Positions 17,601 through 24,535 of a stretch of DNA of 64,000 nucleotides are shown piece by piece (position 1 is the stretch's first letter; each line of letters starts with the position of its first letter). The DNA is taken from the NCBI GenBank assembly GCA_050744865.1, contig JBOGHW010000077.1, forward strand, positions 73,428 to 137,427, written 5' to 3'. This stretch comes from JAKACA01 sp050744865. GTDB lineage: Bacteria; Actinomycetota; Acidimicrobiia; Acidimicrobiales; Bog-793. The notes beneath the pieces were generated by a model, which ran no database searches, had not been told where the DNA came from, and saw only the letters and a program-made list of their open reading frames with translations. The position numbers were made by a program, and so were the translations under genes.

Positions 17601-17892
17601 CATTCAGCCAGCCCAACAAAGTGGTCCCGTTGTCGCCCCACCACGTCAGGCGCCGGACTTCACCGCCGGCGAGGGGTGCCATCCAGATATCCATCGAGCC
17701 GCTCGCGTTGGACGCCCACGCCACCGTTGCTCCATCTTGTGAGAGGCGCGGGTTGCGAACAATGGTAGGCCCGATCCCGAGACGCCAAGCCTCGCCACGC
17801 TCGACCGAGCCGATCCAGACGTCGTCGTCGGTCACGAAAGCGAGGGCATCGCCGCGGATGTCGGGAAAGCGAAGGTAGGGTCGTGCGGTCAC
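14647..17892 (-). CDS. Tricorn protease homologue
   Basis: A 1081-residue protein with the full tricorn architecture. Residues 1 to about 650 are beta-propeller repeats (WIGSVERGEAWRL, DIWMAPLAGGEVRRLTWW, and further WD-like blades). Then come a helical C1 domain, a PDZ domain (about 760-850, GYLGVDLT ... GDVIEIVDG) and the C2 S41-type catalytic core. The catalytic residues are all present: Ser738-His739 (GTSHAYA), nucleophile Ser957 (AAGSDGDI) and Glu1016 (SVEGHGVDP), matching Ser745, His746, Ser965 and Glu1023 of Thermoplasma acidophilum tricorn with a constant offset. Tricorn acts in the cytoplasm, trimming proteasome-derived peptides to di- and tripeptides. The start is GTG at 17892 without a clear ribosome site. 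The gene is convergent with the APH-type gene. Confidence 0.95.
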   Translation of the reverse strand: MTARPYLRFPDIRGDALAFVTDDDVWIGSVERGEAWRLGIGPTIVRNPRLSQDGATVAWASNASGSMDIWMAPLAGGEVRRLTWWGDNGTTLLGWLNDGRVLAASSHDAWHRRDCWAWAVPVDGGPAQRLDLGPLSGLSESGTGRRVLGVDQSLSRGFAWKRYRGGTAAKIWIEEDAEFRRFLPELDGQLEDPQWWSERVVFLSDHEGWGNVYSVLPDGSGLRRHSDHGNAYARSARTDGERLVYSCAGDLWILDSLAADSQPRLLEVSLTSARRGRARYPLDAAGAVRRIEPDHTGRASAAVVRGAAVWLTHRDGPARVLAPGGAVRAKLAAPLGKDHVVWVSDAGGTDGLEVVPVTGGESRRLAAGELWVVDDLAASPDGAWVATAGADGAVRLTNIGSGETREIDRSLHDAAQHLSWSPDATWLAWSHAGASDPDSVGHLRQIRLFEVATSTVVEATPVRFADTEPVWTPDGLYLAFLSRRVFDPVYDQVRFDLGFPAATRPYLLRLGAGSPIPLSPEPAGRPVGEDDTGTAQGAHGPAQSAHGPVTVVVDTDGLADRLVEVPVAAGRLSRLLATKRGLVWLEHISTGELGEGRVDPEEHPKAKLVHLDVRKGKVDTLVEAVDEAAVSGDGELLVVRCDGSVKVLPADRKAAEDGHDTVEVDLGRILLTVDPAAEWPQMFEEAARLQRHLYWVEDMGGLNWDAVVARYRPLADRVSTRDELTDLLWELHGELGTSHAYAMAPEAPTPPRQRQGYLGVDLTADGGEWRIGAIPTSEPSVRRARSPLGAAGAQVGDVIEIVDGRAVDAGTGPAPLLVGAADRIVEIGLRGEDGSARAVAVKALPDERELRYHAWVAANRSLVHQAAEGRLGYLHVPNMMSLGWAELQRDLRLESGRDGLIVDLRHNGGGHTSELVLERLSSRVTAWDKPRGFEPSRYPLDGPRGPMVALIDQAAGSDGDIAAAGFRQRGLGPLVGTRTWGGVVGIDGRYDLADGGFVTQPRYAFWFDGGVGWSVEGHGVDPDVEVAFGPHDFAAGRDPQLDAAIATVLAALEQQRPAQPPSLDDRPPRDQPVLPPRTEAF

Positions 17893-17974
17893 CTGGACGA
17901 ACGTACTGCAGTCGTCGCATGGACCGGGTCACGAAACGGTGCCCTTGGGAACTACCCGGTAGGTGCTACTCGCC

Positions 17975-18676
17975 CTAAGTGGACTCGACTCGACGGGCGG
18001 CGCGGCCGCCCAGGTGGAGGAATCGGGCTTCGTCGGCGGCAGTGAGGAATCGGCACTCCTGGACCGTTGCGCCCGACGAGTCAACCACGACGAAGGTATC
18101 ACCGCCGACCCATCGCAGCCCGTGCCGTTGCGGCTGAAGAGGGATCCCCGCAGCTTCGGCCTTGGCGCGTGCCTCGTTGCGTTCCTCCACCGTGAGCCAA
18201 AGCCGACCGTCCTCGTCGAGGAAGACGTCGCCGCGCGTTCGGCGCGTCTCGTAGCGGCCCGCGAACCATTCGGGTGTCGTCGCCGACATGCCGACGTCAC
18301 CGGGAGGCGCGTGAGGTGCCGGCGAGACGCCTGCCAGCTCCCTCAGTAGCGGATCGACCAGGTTGTCCAGTAACGCACCACCCTCGCCGCCATTGGTCAA
18401 GCCCGCGAAGGCGATGCTCTGATCCGGAACATGCGCAACAGGGCGGCTGCAATAGCAGTACATCTCGCCGGGCCGAGCACGCTGCGGAGCGCAGGCGACG
18501 AGATCCTCGACGAACCGTTCCAGCGCATCGTCGCCGGCGGACGTCTCCGCCCAGATGTCACCCTCGAACCCACCGGTGTGCGTCAACAGGTGCCGGACCG
18601 TGATGTCTGCGCTCAGCCGCTCGTCGGCAGTGCGAAACTTCGGCCCTCGCCGAAATGAACGTCTCCCCCGGACCAC
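17975..18676 (-). pseudogene. Remnant of a serine beta-lactamase-like (class C-related) hydrolase
   Basis: Residues ADERLSADITVRHLLTHTGGFEGDIW and the following ARPGEMYCYCS are characteristic of the middle of class C beta-lactamase-like serine hydrolases. The N-terminal part with the SxxK nucleophile is missing. Immediately after YCYCS the frame jumps to VAHVPDQSIAFAGLTNGGEGGALLDNLVDPLLRELAG, which is normally near the end of the catalytic domain, so roughly 200 residues of the core appear deleted. A C-terminal extra domain (EWFAGRYETRR ... DGRLWLTVEE) is retained. The Tyr of the YxN motif is present but the Asn is Cys. The frame is open, yet the product would lack the catalytic Ser, so a decayed gene is the best call. 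Confidence 0.75.
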
Positions 18677-18794
18677 CGGAGTCCCTGATCGCAGTCTGCC
18701 TGCTGCTTGACATTGGTTGTTTCTCGATTGCCTTGGGGCGTTGCCATGGTCTCCATTTCAGTGGACACAGCATCGTAAGGTGGCCGAAGAACCC

Positions 18795-19244
18795 CTACAA
18801 CATGCGGAAGTCAATACCGTCGGCCTCGGCTGCGGCCCGGAGGTTCGACCCCACGTCGTGGATCGACACGGCGATGCTCGCGTTCAGATGGTGGGCGGCG
18901 GCGAGAGCCTCAACCATCGCGGCGGACAGCGCTCTGCCTTGAGTCTTGTGGCGAACCTGCAGCTCGGCCATCAACCACGAGAGCTCTCGCATAGCCGGGA
19001 TCTCAATCTCTTGTGGGAGAGCCACGAGTCGTGAACGGAACCTCGCCTGCGCGTCGGCAGGCAATCCAGCGACAGGTGACGAAAGCTTGCCTGCTACTGC
19101 CGGATCGGCAAAGGCGGAGCACAGCCGGAAGAGCCACAACCCGGTGGTCGCCACACCCTGGGCTCCGGCTCCGCCGAGATCAGGTGAACGAACTCCCGTC
19201 AGGACGTCGCGCAGGAGATGGTCATCAATAACGACGGATGCCAC
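18795..19244 (-). CDS. PIN-like toxin of a type II toxin-antitoxin pair (probable)
   Basis: A 149-residue protein. It begins SVVIDDHLLRDVL, with the acidic pair at the end of beta-1 as in PIN-like RNases. It has a central helical part (RELSWLMAELQVRHKTQGRAL) and ends with SIAVSIHDVGSNLRAAAEADGIDFRML, a PIN-like last strand and helix with an Asp. Some canonical acidic residues are not obvious, so activity is uncertain. The GTG start at 19244 directly abuts the TAA of the AbrB-like gene upstream, the usual antitoxin-toxin order. If active it would cut RNA; the target is unknown. Confidence 0.65.
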   Translation of the reverse strand: MASVVIDDHLLRDVLTGVRSPDLGGAGAQGVATTGLWLFRLCSAFADPAVAGKLSSPVAGLPADAQARFRSRLVALPQEIEIPAMRELSWLMAELQVRHKTQGRALSAAMVEALAAAHHLNASIAVSIHDVGSNLRAAAEADGIDFRML

Positions 19245-19481
19245 TTATGTCGTCGCGAGATCGGGATCAGCCAACCCTCGAACAAATCTGAGATGGTCGT
19301 CAGCGCTAAGGGCGCCGTCCAACAGCCGCTGGCGCCCGCCAGAAGGCAGAAGGACGACGGCCTCTCCCAAATCGACGACAGTCACGCGCCCACCGTGGTC
19401 AAGCCCCCAACGGTGTCGCACTGCTGCAGGAACTGACATCTGACCACTAGTCGAAACGAGAAACTCAGCAGGTACAGCCAT
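19245..19481 (-). CDS. AbrB/MazE-type antitoxin (swapped-hairpin DNA-binding protein)
   Basis: A 78-residue protein. Residues 5-45 match the SpoVT-AbrB swapped-hairpin fold: EFLVSTSGQMSVPAAVRHRWGLDHGGRVTVVDLGEAVVLLP. The C-terminal 30 residues would bind and neutralise the toxin encoded next. The ATG at 19481 has GGAGGG at 19486-19491 on its strand. An inverted repeat (19493-19521) sits just upstream and is the likely autoregulatory operator. Together with the abutting PIN-like gene it forms a typical two-gene toxin-antitoxin operon. Confidence 0.8.
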   Translation of the reverse strand: MAVPAEFLVSTSGQMSVPAAVRHRWGLDHGGRVTVVDLGEAVVLLPSGGRQRLLDGALSADDHLRFVRGLADPDLATT

Positions 19482-19492
19482 GCATCCCTCCA

Positions 19493-19521
19493 CACTTGGT
19501 GAATTGTCATTGTACCAAGTG
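19493..19521 (-). promoter_or_regulatory. Inverted repeat: probable operator of the toxin-antitoxin operon
   Basis: CACTTGGT and ACCAAGTG form a perfect 8-bp inverted repeat with a 13-bp spacer. On the minus strand a -10-like TACAAT (19509-19514) lies between the half-sites, and GGAGGG with the antitoxin start follow within 30 bases. Binding of the AbrB-like protein here would block the promoter. No good -35 box was seen. Confidence 0.65.
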
Positions 19522-19879
19522 CGACCGCCCTTCGGTATCAGGACCAAGGCTCGGACGTGGTGCGACCAGGGTGGGTCGCTCAGTCCCAGGACATTCAGGT
19601 CAACCGACTCGACTCGCAAAGGACATGGTGTCAAGCGAGTTCCACGCCTGCTTTGTGCTTCTGAGCTGGGTTCGACCCGGCCGGCATGCATCTCGCCGCG
19701 GGCGTTCTGGTCGTGAACGTCGGGCGTGCCCATCCGAGTGTGGCCAAACAGGTCATCGATCGCTCAGGCACCGGGGCAGGCATCTCACTCACCGAGTTGG
19801 GAGTGACGACCACCCCGACAGTGGAGATGGCCGACAAGCTGGTCGTCGTCGAGGCCCCGGCCTGTGTGCAAAATCGAGT
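19522..19879. other. Gene-free stretch between the toxin-antitoxin operon and tRNA-Leu
   Basis: About 360 bp with no reading frame resembling a known protein; the open frame on the plus strand from 19686 runs into the tRNA complement and is not credible. No tRNA-derived direct repeat marking an integration site was seen. Confidence 0.55.
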
Positions 19880-19962
19880 GTCGGAGGGGGGACTTGAACC
19901 CCCACCCACTTGCGTGGACTAGGCCCTCAACCTAGCGCGTCTGCCTATTCCGCCACTCCGAC
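19880..19962 (-). tRNA. tRNA-Leu (anticodon GAG)
   Basis: An 83-nt gene. On the minus strand the acceptor arm GTCGGAG pairs with CTCCGAC, the D-arm region contains GCGGAATAGGCAGACGC, the anticodon stem CTAGG/CCTAG encloses the loop TTGAGGG (anticodon GAG), a long class II variable arm (CCACGCAAGTGG) follows, and the T-arm is GGGGG-TTCAAGT-CCCCC. The CCA end is not encoded. It reads CUC (and possibly CUU) codons. Confidence 0.97.
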
Positions 19963-20037
19963 GTGGCACTGCCTCCTGGCCTCACCGAAGTGCTGCCGGT
20001 TCGAAGACTTTAGCCTCCAGAGCGGCAGGCGACGAAG

Positions 20038-20161
20038 GCTCGGCTTGTGGGCACTTGGGCCGGTCGGGCCGGGGGCAACTGTCCTCAAGTGGGCGGCGGG
20101 CTCGGCTTGTGGGCACTTGGGCCGGTCGGGCCGGGGGCAACTGTCCTCAAGTGGGCGGCGG
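20038..20161. repeat. Tandem 62-bp direct duplication
   Basis: Two adjacent, essentially identical 62-bp copies start at 20038 and 20100 (GCTCGGCTTGTGGGCACTTG ...). They are followed by low-complexity CAGCGGC/CCAGC-rich sequence to about 20280, into which the 3' end of the binding-protein gene extends. No gene was seen in 19963-20259. The block may be a recent replication-slippage duplication; each copy is GC-rich with self-complementary parts (GGGCCGGTCGGGCC). Confidence 0.9.
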
Positions 20162-20259
20162 GTGAGGCGGCGGCTCGGCCACCGGGCGGTGACCCAGGCT
20201 GGCCCCGGCGGCCAGCGCCAGCCGCAGCGGCCAGCCGCAGCGGCCAGCGGCCAGCAGGC

Positions 20260-22233
20260 TCAGCCGGCCGTACTCGCAGCCGCGGCCGTCGCCGGAACCG
20301 TGACCGGCGGCCGGAGCTGGATTGCCCAGGAGGAGGCGTCCCAGAACATGCCGGACAGTCCAGAGCTCTCGGTCACGAAGCGCAGCTTCGTGACATGAAC
20401 ACAGTCGACGGGAGACCGGAATAGCGGGATGGTCGGCACGTCGAGAGCCAACTGTGCCTCCGCCGCCGCGATGCTCGAGGCAGCGTCGTCAGGGTTCAGG
20501 TTCGTCAGGGCGTCCTGCAGGTCGTCGGTGACGACCGGATCCTCGAATCCGAACACGTCCCTTGTCACGACACCGGCTTCGACGGCATCGGGCTCCGTCC
20601 CAACCGCGGCCGGCGCTGCCCACGACAGCTGCGGGACACCGGGGGCGATGGTCGAAGTGGGCGTGGTCCCCGTTGAGCTGGGAGCTACGGGCGATCCACC
20701 GCCCGTCGACGACGCGGAAGCGCTGGATGATCCGCCTGTCTCGGGGAGGACGGAGTCCGAGTAGATGGTTGCTTGTCCCGCCGCGTCGCTCGACAGGAGG
20801 AACGGCGCGATCGCCAGCTCGTAGTCGCCTGCGGGCAGTGTCTGGCCGAGCATGGTGTCGAGTGGCTCGGCCTCGATCGTGACCTGGAGGCCGGCGGTGG
20901 CGAGCTCTGCTCTGATCTCGCTGGCGGCAGCGCTCACCGCTGGGATGCCCGACGGCACAAGCAGAGTCAACGTCACGGGCACAGTGGTACCGACGGCCGC
21001 AAGCAGACCGTCCGACTGGGGAACATACCCCGCCGCCCGGTACGCCGTCATCGCCGCGCTCGTGTCATACGAGAACGCCGGCGAACCGCCCGAACCACCG
21101 AGCCCTCTCGCGGTCCCGCCTGTGCGGGCCGCCTGCTTCACCGTCTCGGCGATGTCGAACCGGAAACCGAACGCTGTCACGCCCGGGTCGTCGACCCCGA
21201 CCGAGTCCGAGGTGATCTCTCCGACGTACAGGGAGTCTTCCACTCCCACCCGAAACGAAGGCGTCCCGAGGATCGAGGACGTGATGTTGAAGCACAACTC
21301 CCATAGCACCGGAGTCGTAGAAGTCACATTCGACAGAGCCACCCCTCCGGCCACACCATCCTCGACCGCCTCGGTGGCCAACTGGCCGTCCGGCAGTTCG
21401 GCAGCAGACAACGCCCCGTCTTCGAGGCCCTGAACGGCCTCGGTCGTCGTTTCGACTTGCAGAACGATCTTGTCGAGGCTGGCCGGCGTCGCCCAGTAAT
21501 GCGGGTTGCGTGACAGGACGAGCTGACGGCCGGGTTGGAAGCTAGTGACTTCGAACGGCCCCCCAGAGATCACCTTGGAAGGGTCGAAGCCCTGAAAGGC
21601 CGCGACCCAGCCATATCGGCTGGCGATGTGAGCCGGCACGAGGTTCCTGAACAGGGACTCCCAGCCGGGGAAAGGCGTCTTGAACGTCACGACCACGCTC
21701 GAGTTGCCGGTGCTTCCCGAGCCCGGCGTGATGGTCGAGATCGCCCGGTAGCCGGCGACCAGGCCGGCATCCGGCAACTGGTCTGCCCACTGCAGCTGCT
21801 GGTGCCAGTTGTAGACGAAGTCGGCGACGCCGATCGGCGTGCCGTCCGACCACACAGCCTTTGGGTTGAGCGTGTACACGACCGTGAAGGGTGACACGCT
21901 GTGGACCTCGGCCTCCAGCACGAAGCCAGGCTCGGCCACCTCTGCTTTGTTGGAGTTGGTGACGAACGCCTGCGGCAGCACTTCGGCCATCACTTCGTTC
22001 GTGATCCGATTGGCTCCTGCCGGCGTCGAGGGATTGAAGTTGGTGGGCAGGTCAGGGACAGCGACGACGGCCGTACCGCCATTCTCCATGACGATGCCCG
22101 ACGGCGCCTTGGTAGTCGACGTGGTGCTGGAAGAGCTGCGCGGCTGGCTGGTGCAGCCTGCGGTAATGACAGCTGCCGCTGAGACTAGGAGGGTGGCGAG
22201 ACGGGCGGAACCGCGTCGGCTCAACCGCTCCAC
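20260..22233 (-). CDS. Orphan family-5 ABC substrate-binding lipoprotein
   Basis: A 657-residue protein with a lipoprotein signal (hydrophobic residues 12-24, then ITAGC with Cys27) and a Ser/Thr-rich tether. The SBP_bac_5 fold follows: FTVVYTLNPKAVWSDGTPIGVADFVYNW is the family signature, and ISGGPFEVTSFQPGRQLVLSRNPHYW the second hallmark. A Ser/Gly/Thr/Pro-rich insert near residues 500-545 (SSSASASSTGGG ...) breaks the second lobe, which is unusual. Family 5 proteins bind oligopeptides, nickel or other solutes; no permease or ATPase is adjacent. The start overlaps the end of secG by 13 bases, so it is probably the last gene of the gap-pgk-tpiA-secG run. Its Ala-rich C-terminus reads into low-complexity sequence. 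Confidence 0.87.
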   Translation of the reverse strand: MERLSRRGSARLATLLVSAAAVITAGCTSQPRSSSSTTSTTKAPSGIVMENGGTAVVAVPDLPTNFNPSTPAGANRITNEVMAEVLPQAFVTNSNKAEVAEPGFVLEAEVHSVSPFTVVYTLNPKAVWSDGTPIGVADFVYNWHQQLQWADQLPDAGLVAGYRAISTITPGSGSTGNSSVVVTFKTPFPGWESLFRNLVPAHIASRYGWVAAFQGFDPSKVISGGPFEVTSFQPGRQLVLSRNPHYWATPASLDKIVLQVETTTEAVQGLEDGALSAAELPDGQLATEAVEDGVAGGVALSNVTSTTPVLWELCFNITSSILGTPSFRVGVEDSLYVGEITSDSVGVDDPGVTAFGFRFDIAETVKQAARTGGTARGLGGSGGSPAFSYDTSAAMTAYRAAGYVPQSDGLLAAVGTTVPVTLTLLVPSGIPAVSAAASEIRAELATAGLQVTIEAEPLDTMLGQTLPAGDYELAIAPFLLSSDAAGQATIYSDSVLPETGGSSSASASSTGGGSPVAPSSTGTTPTSTIAPGVPQLSWAAPAAVGTEPDAVEAGVVTRDVFGFEDPVVTDDLQDALTNLNPDDAASSIAAAEAQLALDVPTIPLFRSPVDCVHVTKLRFVTESSGLSGMFWDASSWAIQLRPPVTVPATAAAASTAG

Positions 22234-22454
22234 CGCAGCGAGAGGGCAATCGTCACGAACGCGAATATCAAAGCGAAGCCAACCGTGATCCTGTCGAGGT
22301 TCCTCTCGGCCACCGTCGAGCCTGCCGAGGCGGCTCCCGTAGACGAGCCGAACATGTCCGAGAGGCCGCCACCCTTGCCACTGTGCAGCAGAATCAGCAC
22401 GATGAGCCCGAGGGCCACGATCGCGTCGATCACAACGAGCAGGTCGGTTAGCAC
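22221..22454 (-). CDS. secG: SecG, preprotein translocase subunit
   Basis: A 77-residue protein with two membrane segments (about residues 4-23 and 52-72) separated by the family signature HSGKGGGLSDMFG, plus ERNLDRIT before the second segment. SecG joins SecY and SecE in the export channel. The start is GTG at 22454 with AGGAGA upstream; the longer frame was rejected. The position after tpiA is standard in Actinobacteria. Confidence 0.95.
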   Translation of the reverse strand: MLTDLLVVIDAIVALGLIVLILLHSGKGGGLSDMFGSSTGAASAGSTVAERNLDRITVGFALIFAFVTIALSLRWSG

Positions 22455-22571
22455 GGACTGTTCTCTCCTAGATGGTCGGTCGCTCCGGCACGCACGACGC
22501 CCGGCGGCGGGAACGGACGAGGTTATCACCGCGTCACCGGCGGCAACCTCGCACACAAGCCAGGGAGGCGG

Positions 22572-23360
22572 TCAGGCTCCCGCCCGCACGATGGCACAGA
22601 ACTGGTCGGCGTCGAGACTGGCGCCTCCTACCAGCAAACCGTCGACGTCGTCACAGGCCAGCAGCTCGCCGGCGTTGTCCGGCGTCACCGAGCCTCCGTA
22701 CTGCACAGTGACCGACTCCGCAGCCGAGCTGCCGGACAACCGCTCCACCTCGCCACGAATGCACGCCGCCATCTCTTGGGCGTCGGCAGGGCTCGCCACC
22801 TGACCCGTGCCGATTGCCCAGATCGGTTCGTAGGCGATGACCAGGGAGCCCACGACGCCCGGCTTACGCGATCCGATCGCCGCCTTCAACTGGCCGACGA
22901 CGGTGGCCGTGGCGGCCCCGGATTCGCGCTCCGGCTGTGTCTCGCCCACACAGATGATCGGGACCATCTGGTTCCGCAAGATGGCGTCCACCTTGGACCT
23001 CACTATCTCGTCTGTCTCACCGCAGTAAGCGCGCCGCTCGGAGTGTCCGGCGATGACATAGCGGACGTTCAACTTCGAGAGCATCGCGGCGCTGACCTCG
23101 CCGGTGAAAGCTCCACGGTCGTCGGTGTGGCAGGTCTGGGCACCAAGGGCCACGGGTACTGAGTCCGACTCGACGGCAGTTTGCACCGAGCGGAGAGACG
23201 TGAAGGGAGGGTGCAACGAGGCCGAGCGCCCCGTCGGCACGGGGGCTGCACGGAGCAGAGCGGCCAGCTTCTGCACGAACTGGATCGCCTCGTAATGGTT
23301 GTGGTGCATCTTCCAGTTGCCACTGACGAGGATTTCCCGACCTGTCGCCATGCCCGACAT
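22572..23360 (-). CDS. tpiA: Triosephosphate isomerase
   Basis: A 262-residue TIM-barrel enzyme that interconverts dihydroxyacetone phosphate and glyceraldehyde 3-phosphate. Visible motifs: SGNWKMH (catalytic Lys), VIAGHSERRAYCGETD (catalytic His), AYEPIWAIGTGQVASP (catalytic Glu and loop 6), and VQYGGSVTPDNA with the phosphate-binding GG. The start ATG at 23360 overlaps the pgk stop as TGATG, indicating translational coupling; the ATG at 23351 would give the more usual N-terminus and cannot be excluded. Confidence 0.97.
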   Translation of the reverse strand: MSGMATGREILVSGNWKMHHNHYEAIQFVQKLAALLRAAPVPTGRSASLHPPFTSLRSVQTAVESDSVPVALGAQTCHTDDRGAFTGEVSAAMLSKLNVRYVIAGHSERRAYCGETDEIVRSKVDAILRNQMVPIICVGETQPERESGAATATVVGQLKAAIGSRKPGVVGSLVIAYEPIWAIGTGQVASPADAQEMAACIRGEVERLSGSSAAESVTVQYGGSVTPDNAGELLACDDVDGLLVGGASLDADQFCAIVRAGA

Positions 23361-24535
23361 CAGCTTGCAGACCGCCTGAGAGCCTGCAGGCCGGGCAGGT
23401 CGCCGTGCTCCAGGTACTCGAGGGAGGCTCCACCACCGGTCGAGACATGGTCGACCCCTTCCGACAGCCCGTACCGGCGGAGCGCGGCCACGCTGTCGCC
23501 GCCTCCGACGACCGTTCGCGCCTGCGAACCCGCCACGGCCTCGGCCACGAGCCGAGTTCCCGCGGCAAAACGCAAGTCCTCCGACACGCCCATCGGTCCG
23601 TTCCACAACACCGTGGCGGCGTCGGCCACGGCCTCGGAGAAGATCGCAGACGAAGCCGGACCGATGTCGTAGCCGCACCAGCCGTCCGGTATCGAGCGGC
23701 CCACGACTTCCACCTCGCCGGGCTGGAGCCCAGGCTCTCGGTCGGCATCGTCGCTGCTTGCTCCCAAGCGCAGCTCGACACCTGGCGCGGCCGCGACGAA
23801 GTCGACGGGCAGCACGATGGAGTCGTTCTCTTGCATCATCGTGCGACAAGCCTCGATCTTGGACTCGTCCAGCAGGGAGGCCCCGGGGCTCTCACCGAGG
23901 GCGCTCGTGAACGTGAATGCCATGCCACCACCTATCAGCACCCGGTCTGCCTTGCGGGCCAACACCTCCAGGAGACCCAGCTTGTCGGCCACCTTGGCTC
24001 CGCCAACGACGACCACGAACGGCCTCTTCGGTTCCGACAGGAGGTTGTCGAGCTGCTCCACCTCGCGGGCCACCAACCTCCCCGCTGCCGAAGGCAGGAA
24101 ACGGGGCGGGCCGACCACCGAGGCATCCGCCCGGTGGCAGACGCCGAAGGCGTCGTTGACGAAGACGTCCTGATCGGCAACGAGCTCGGCGACGAAGGCA
24201 GGGTCGCAGGCTTTCTCCCCCGGCGAGAAGCGCAGATTCTCCAACAGCTTCACGCCCGGGATCATCTCGGAGAGAAGCGCGCGCACGGGCTCGACCGTGT
24301 ATCGCTCGTCGGGAGCACCGGCCGGGCGCCCGAGGTGAGTGCAAGCCGTGACCTGAGCGCCCTGCTCCAGCAGCCATTTGAGGGTGGGCAGCGCAGCCCG
24401 GATCCGGAAGTCGTCGGTTACGACCCTCCTGCCGGCGGCGTCCAGCGCCAGAGGGACGTTGAGGTCGAGACGGACCAAGACCCGCCTGGCCCTGACGTCG
24501 GCGAGATCCTCCAGCAGTGGCAGGCCGCTCCTCAC
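23360..24535 (-). CDS. pgk: Phosphoglycerate kinase
   Basis: A 391-residue glycolytic kinase that transfers phosphate from 1,3-bisphosphoglycerate to ADP. Motifs: VLVRLDLNVPL at the N-terminus, THLGRPAG, LLENLRFSPGE, FVVVVGGAKVADKLG, NGPMGV and the C-terminal VVGGGDSVAAL ... STGGGASLEYLE with the nucleotide-binding glycines. The GTG at 24535 overlaps the gap stop as GTGA; the open frame upstream of it is not part of the protein. The length is typical of the family. Confidence 0.97.
   Translation of the reverse strand: MRSGLPLLEDLADVRARRVLVRLDLNVPLALDAAGRRVVTDDFRIRAALPTLKWLLEQGAQVTACTHLGRPAGAPDERYTVEPVRALLSEMIPGVKLLENLRFSPGEKACDPAFVAELVADQDVFVNDAFGVCHRADASVVGPPRFLPSAAGRLVAREVEQLDNLLSEPKRPFVVVVGGAKVADKLGLLEVLARKADRVLIGGGMAFTFTSALGESPGASLLDESKIEACRTMMQENDSIVLPVDFVAAAPGVELRLGASSDDADREPGLQPGEVEVVGRSIPDGWCGYDIGPASSAIFSEAVADAATVLWNGPMGVSEDLRFAAGTRLVAEAVAGSQARTVVGGGDSVAALRRYGLSEGVDHVSTGGGASLEYLEHGDLPGLQALRRSAS

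Noticed and set aside
19686..19922. Plus-strand frame ending SEGGLEPPPTCVD
   Set aside because: This ending is the well-known false translation of a tRNA-Leu complement; no independent support.
19880..19962. tRNA-Leu as an integration site for a mobile element
   Set aside because: No integrase gene and no repeated tRNA 3' end were found on either side.
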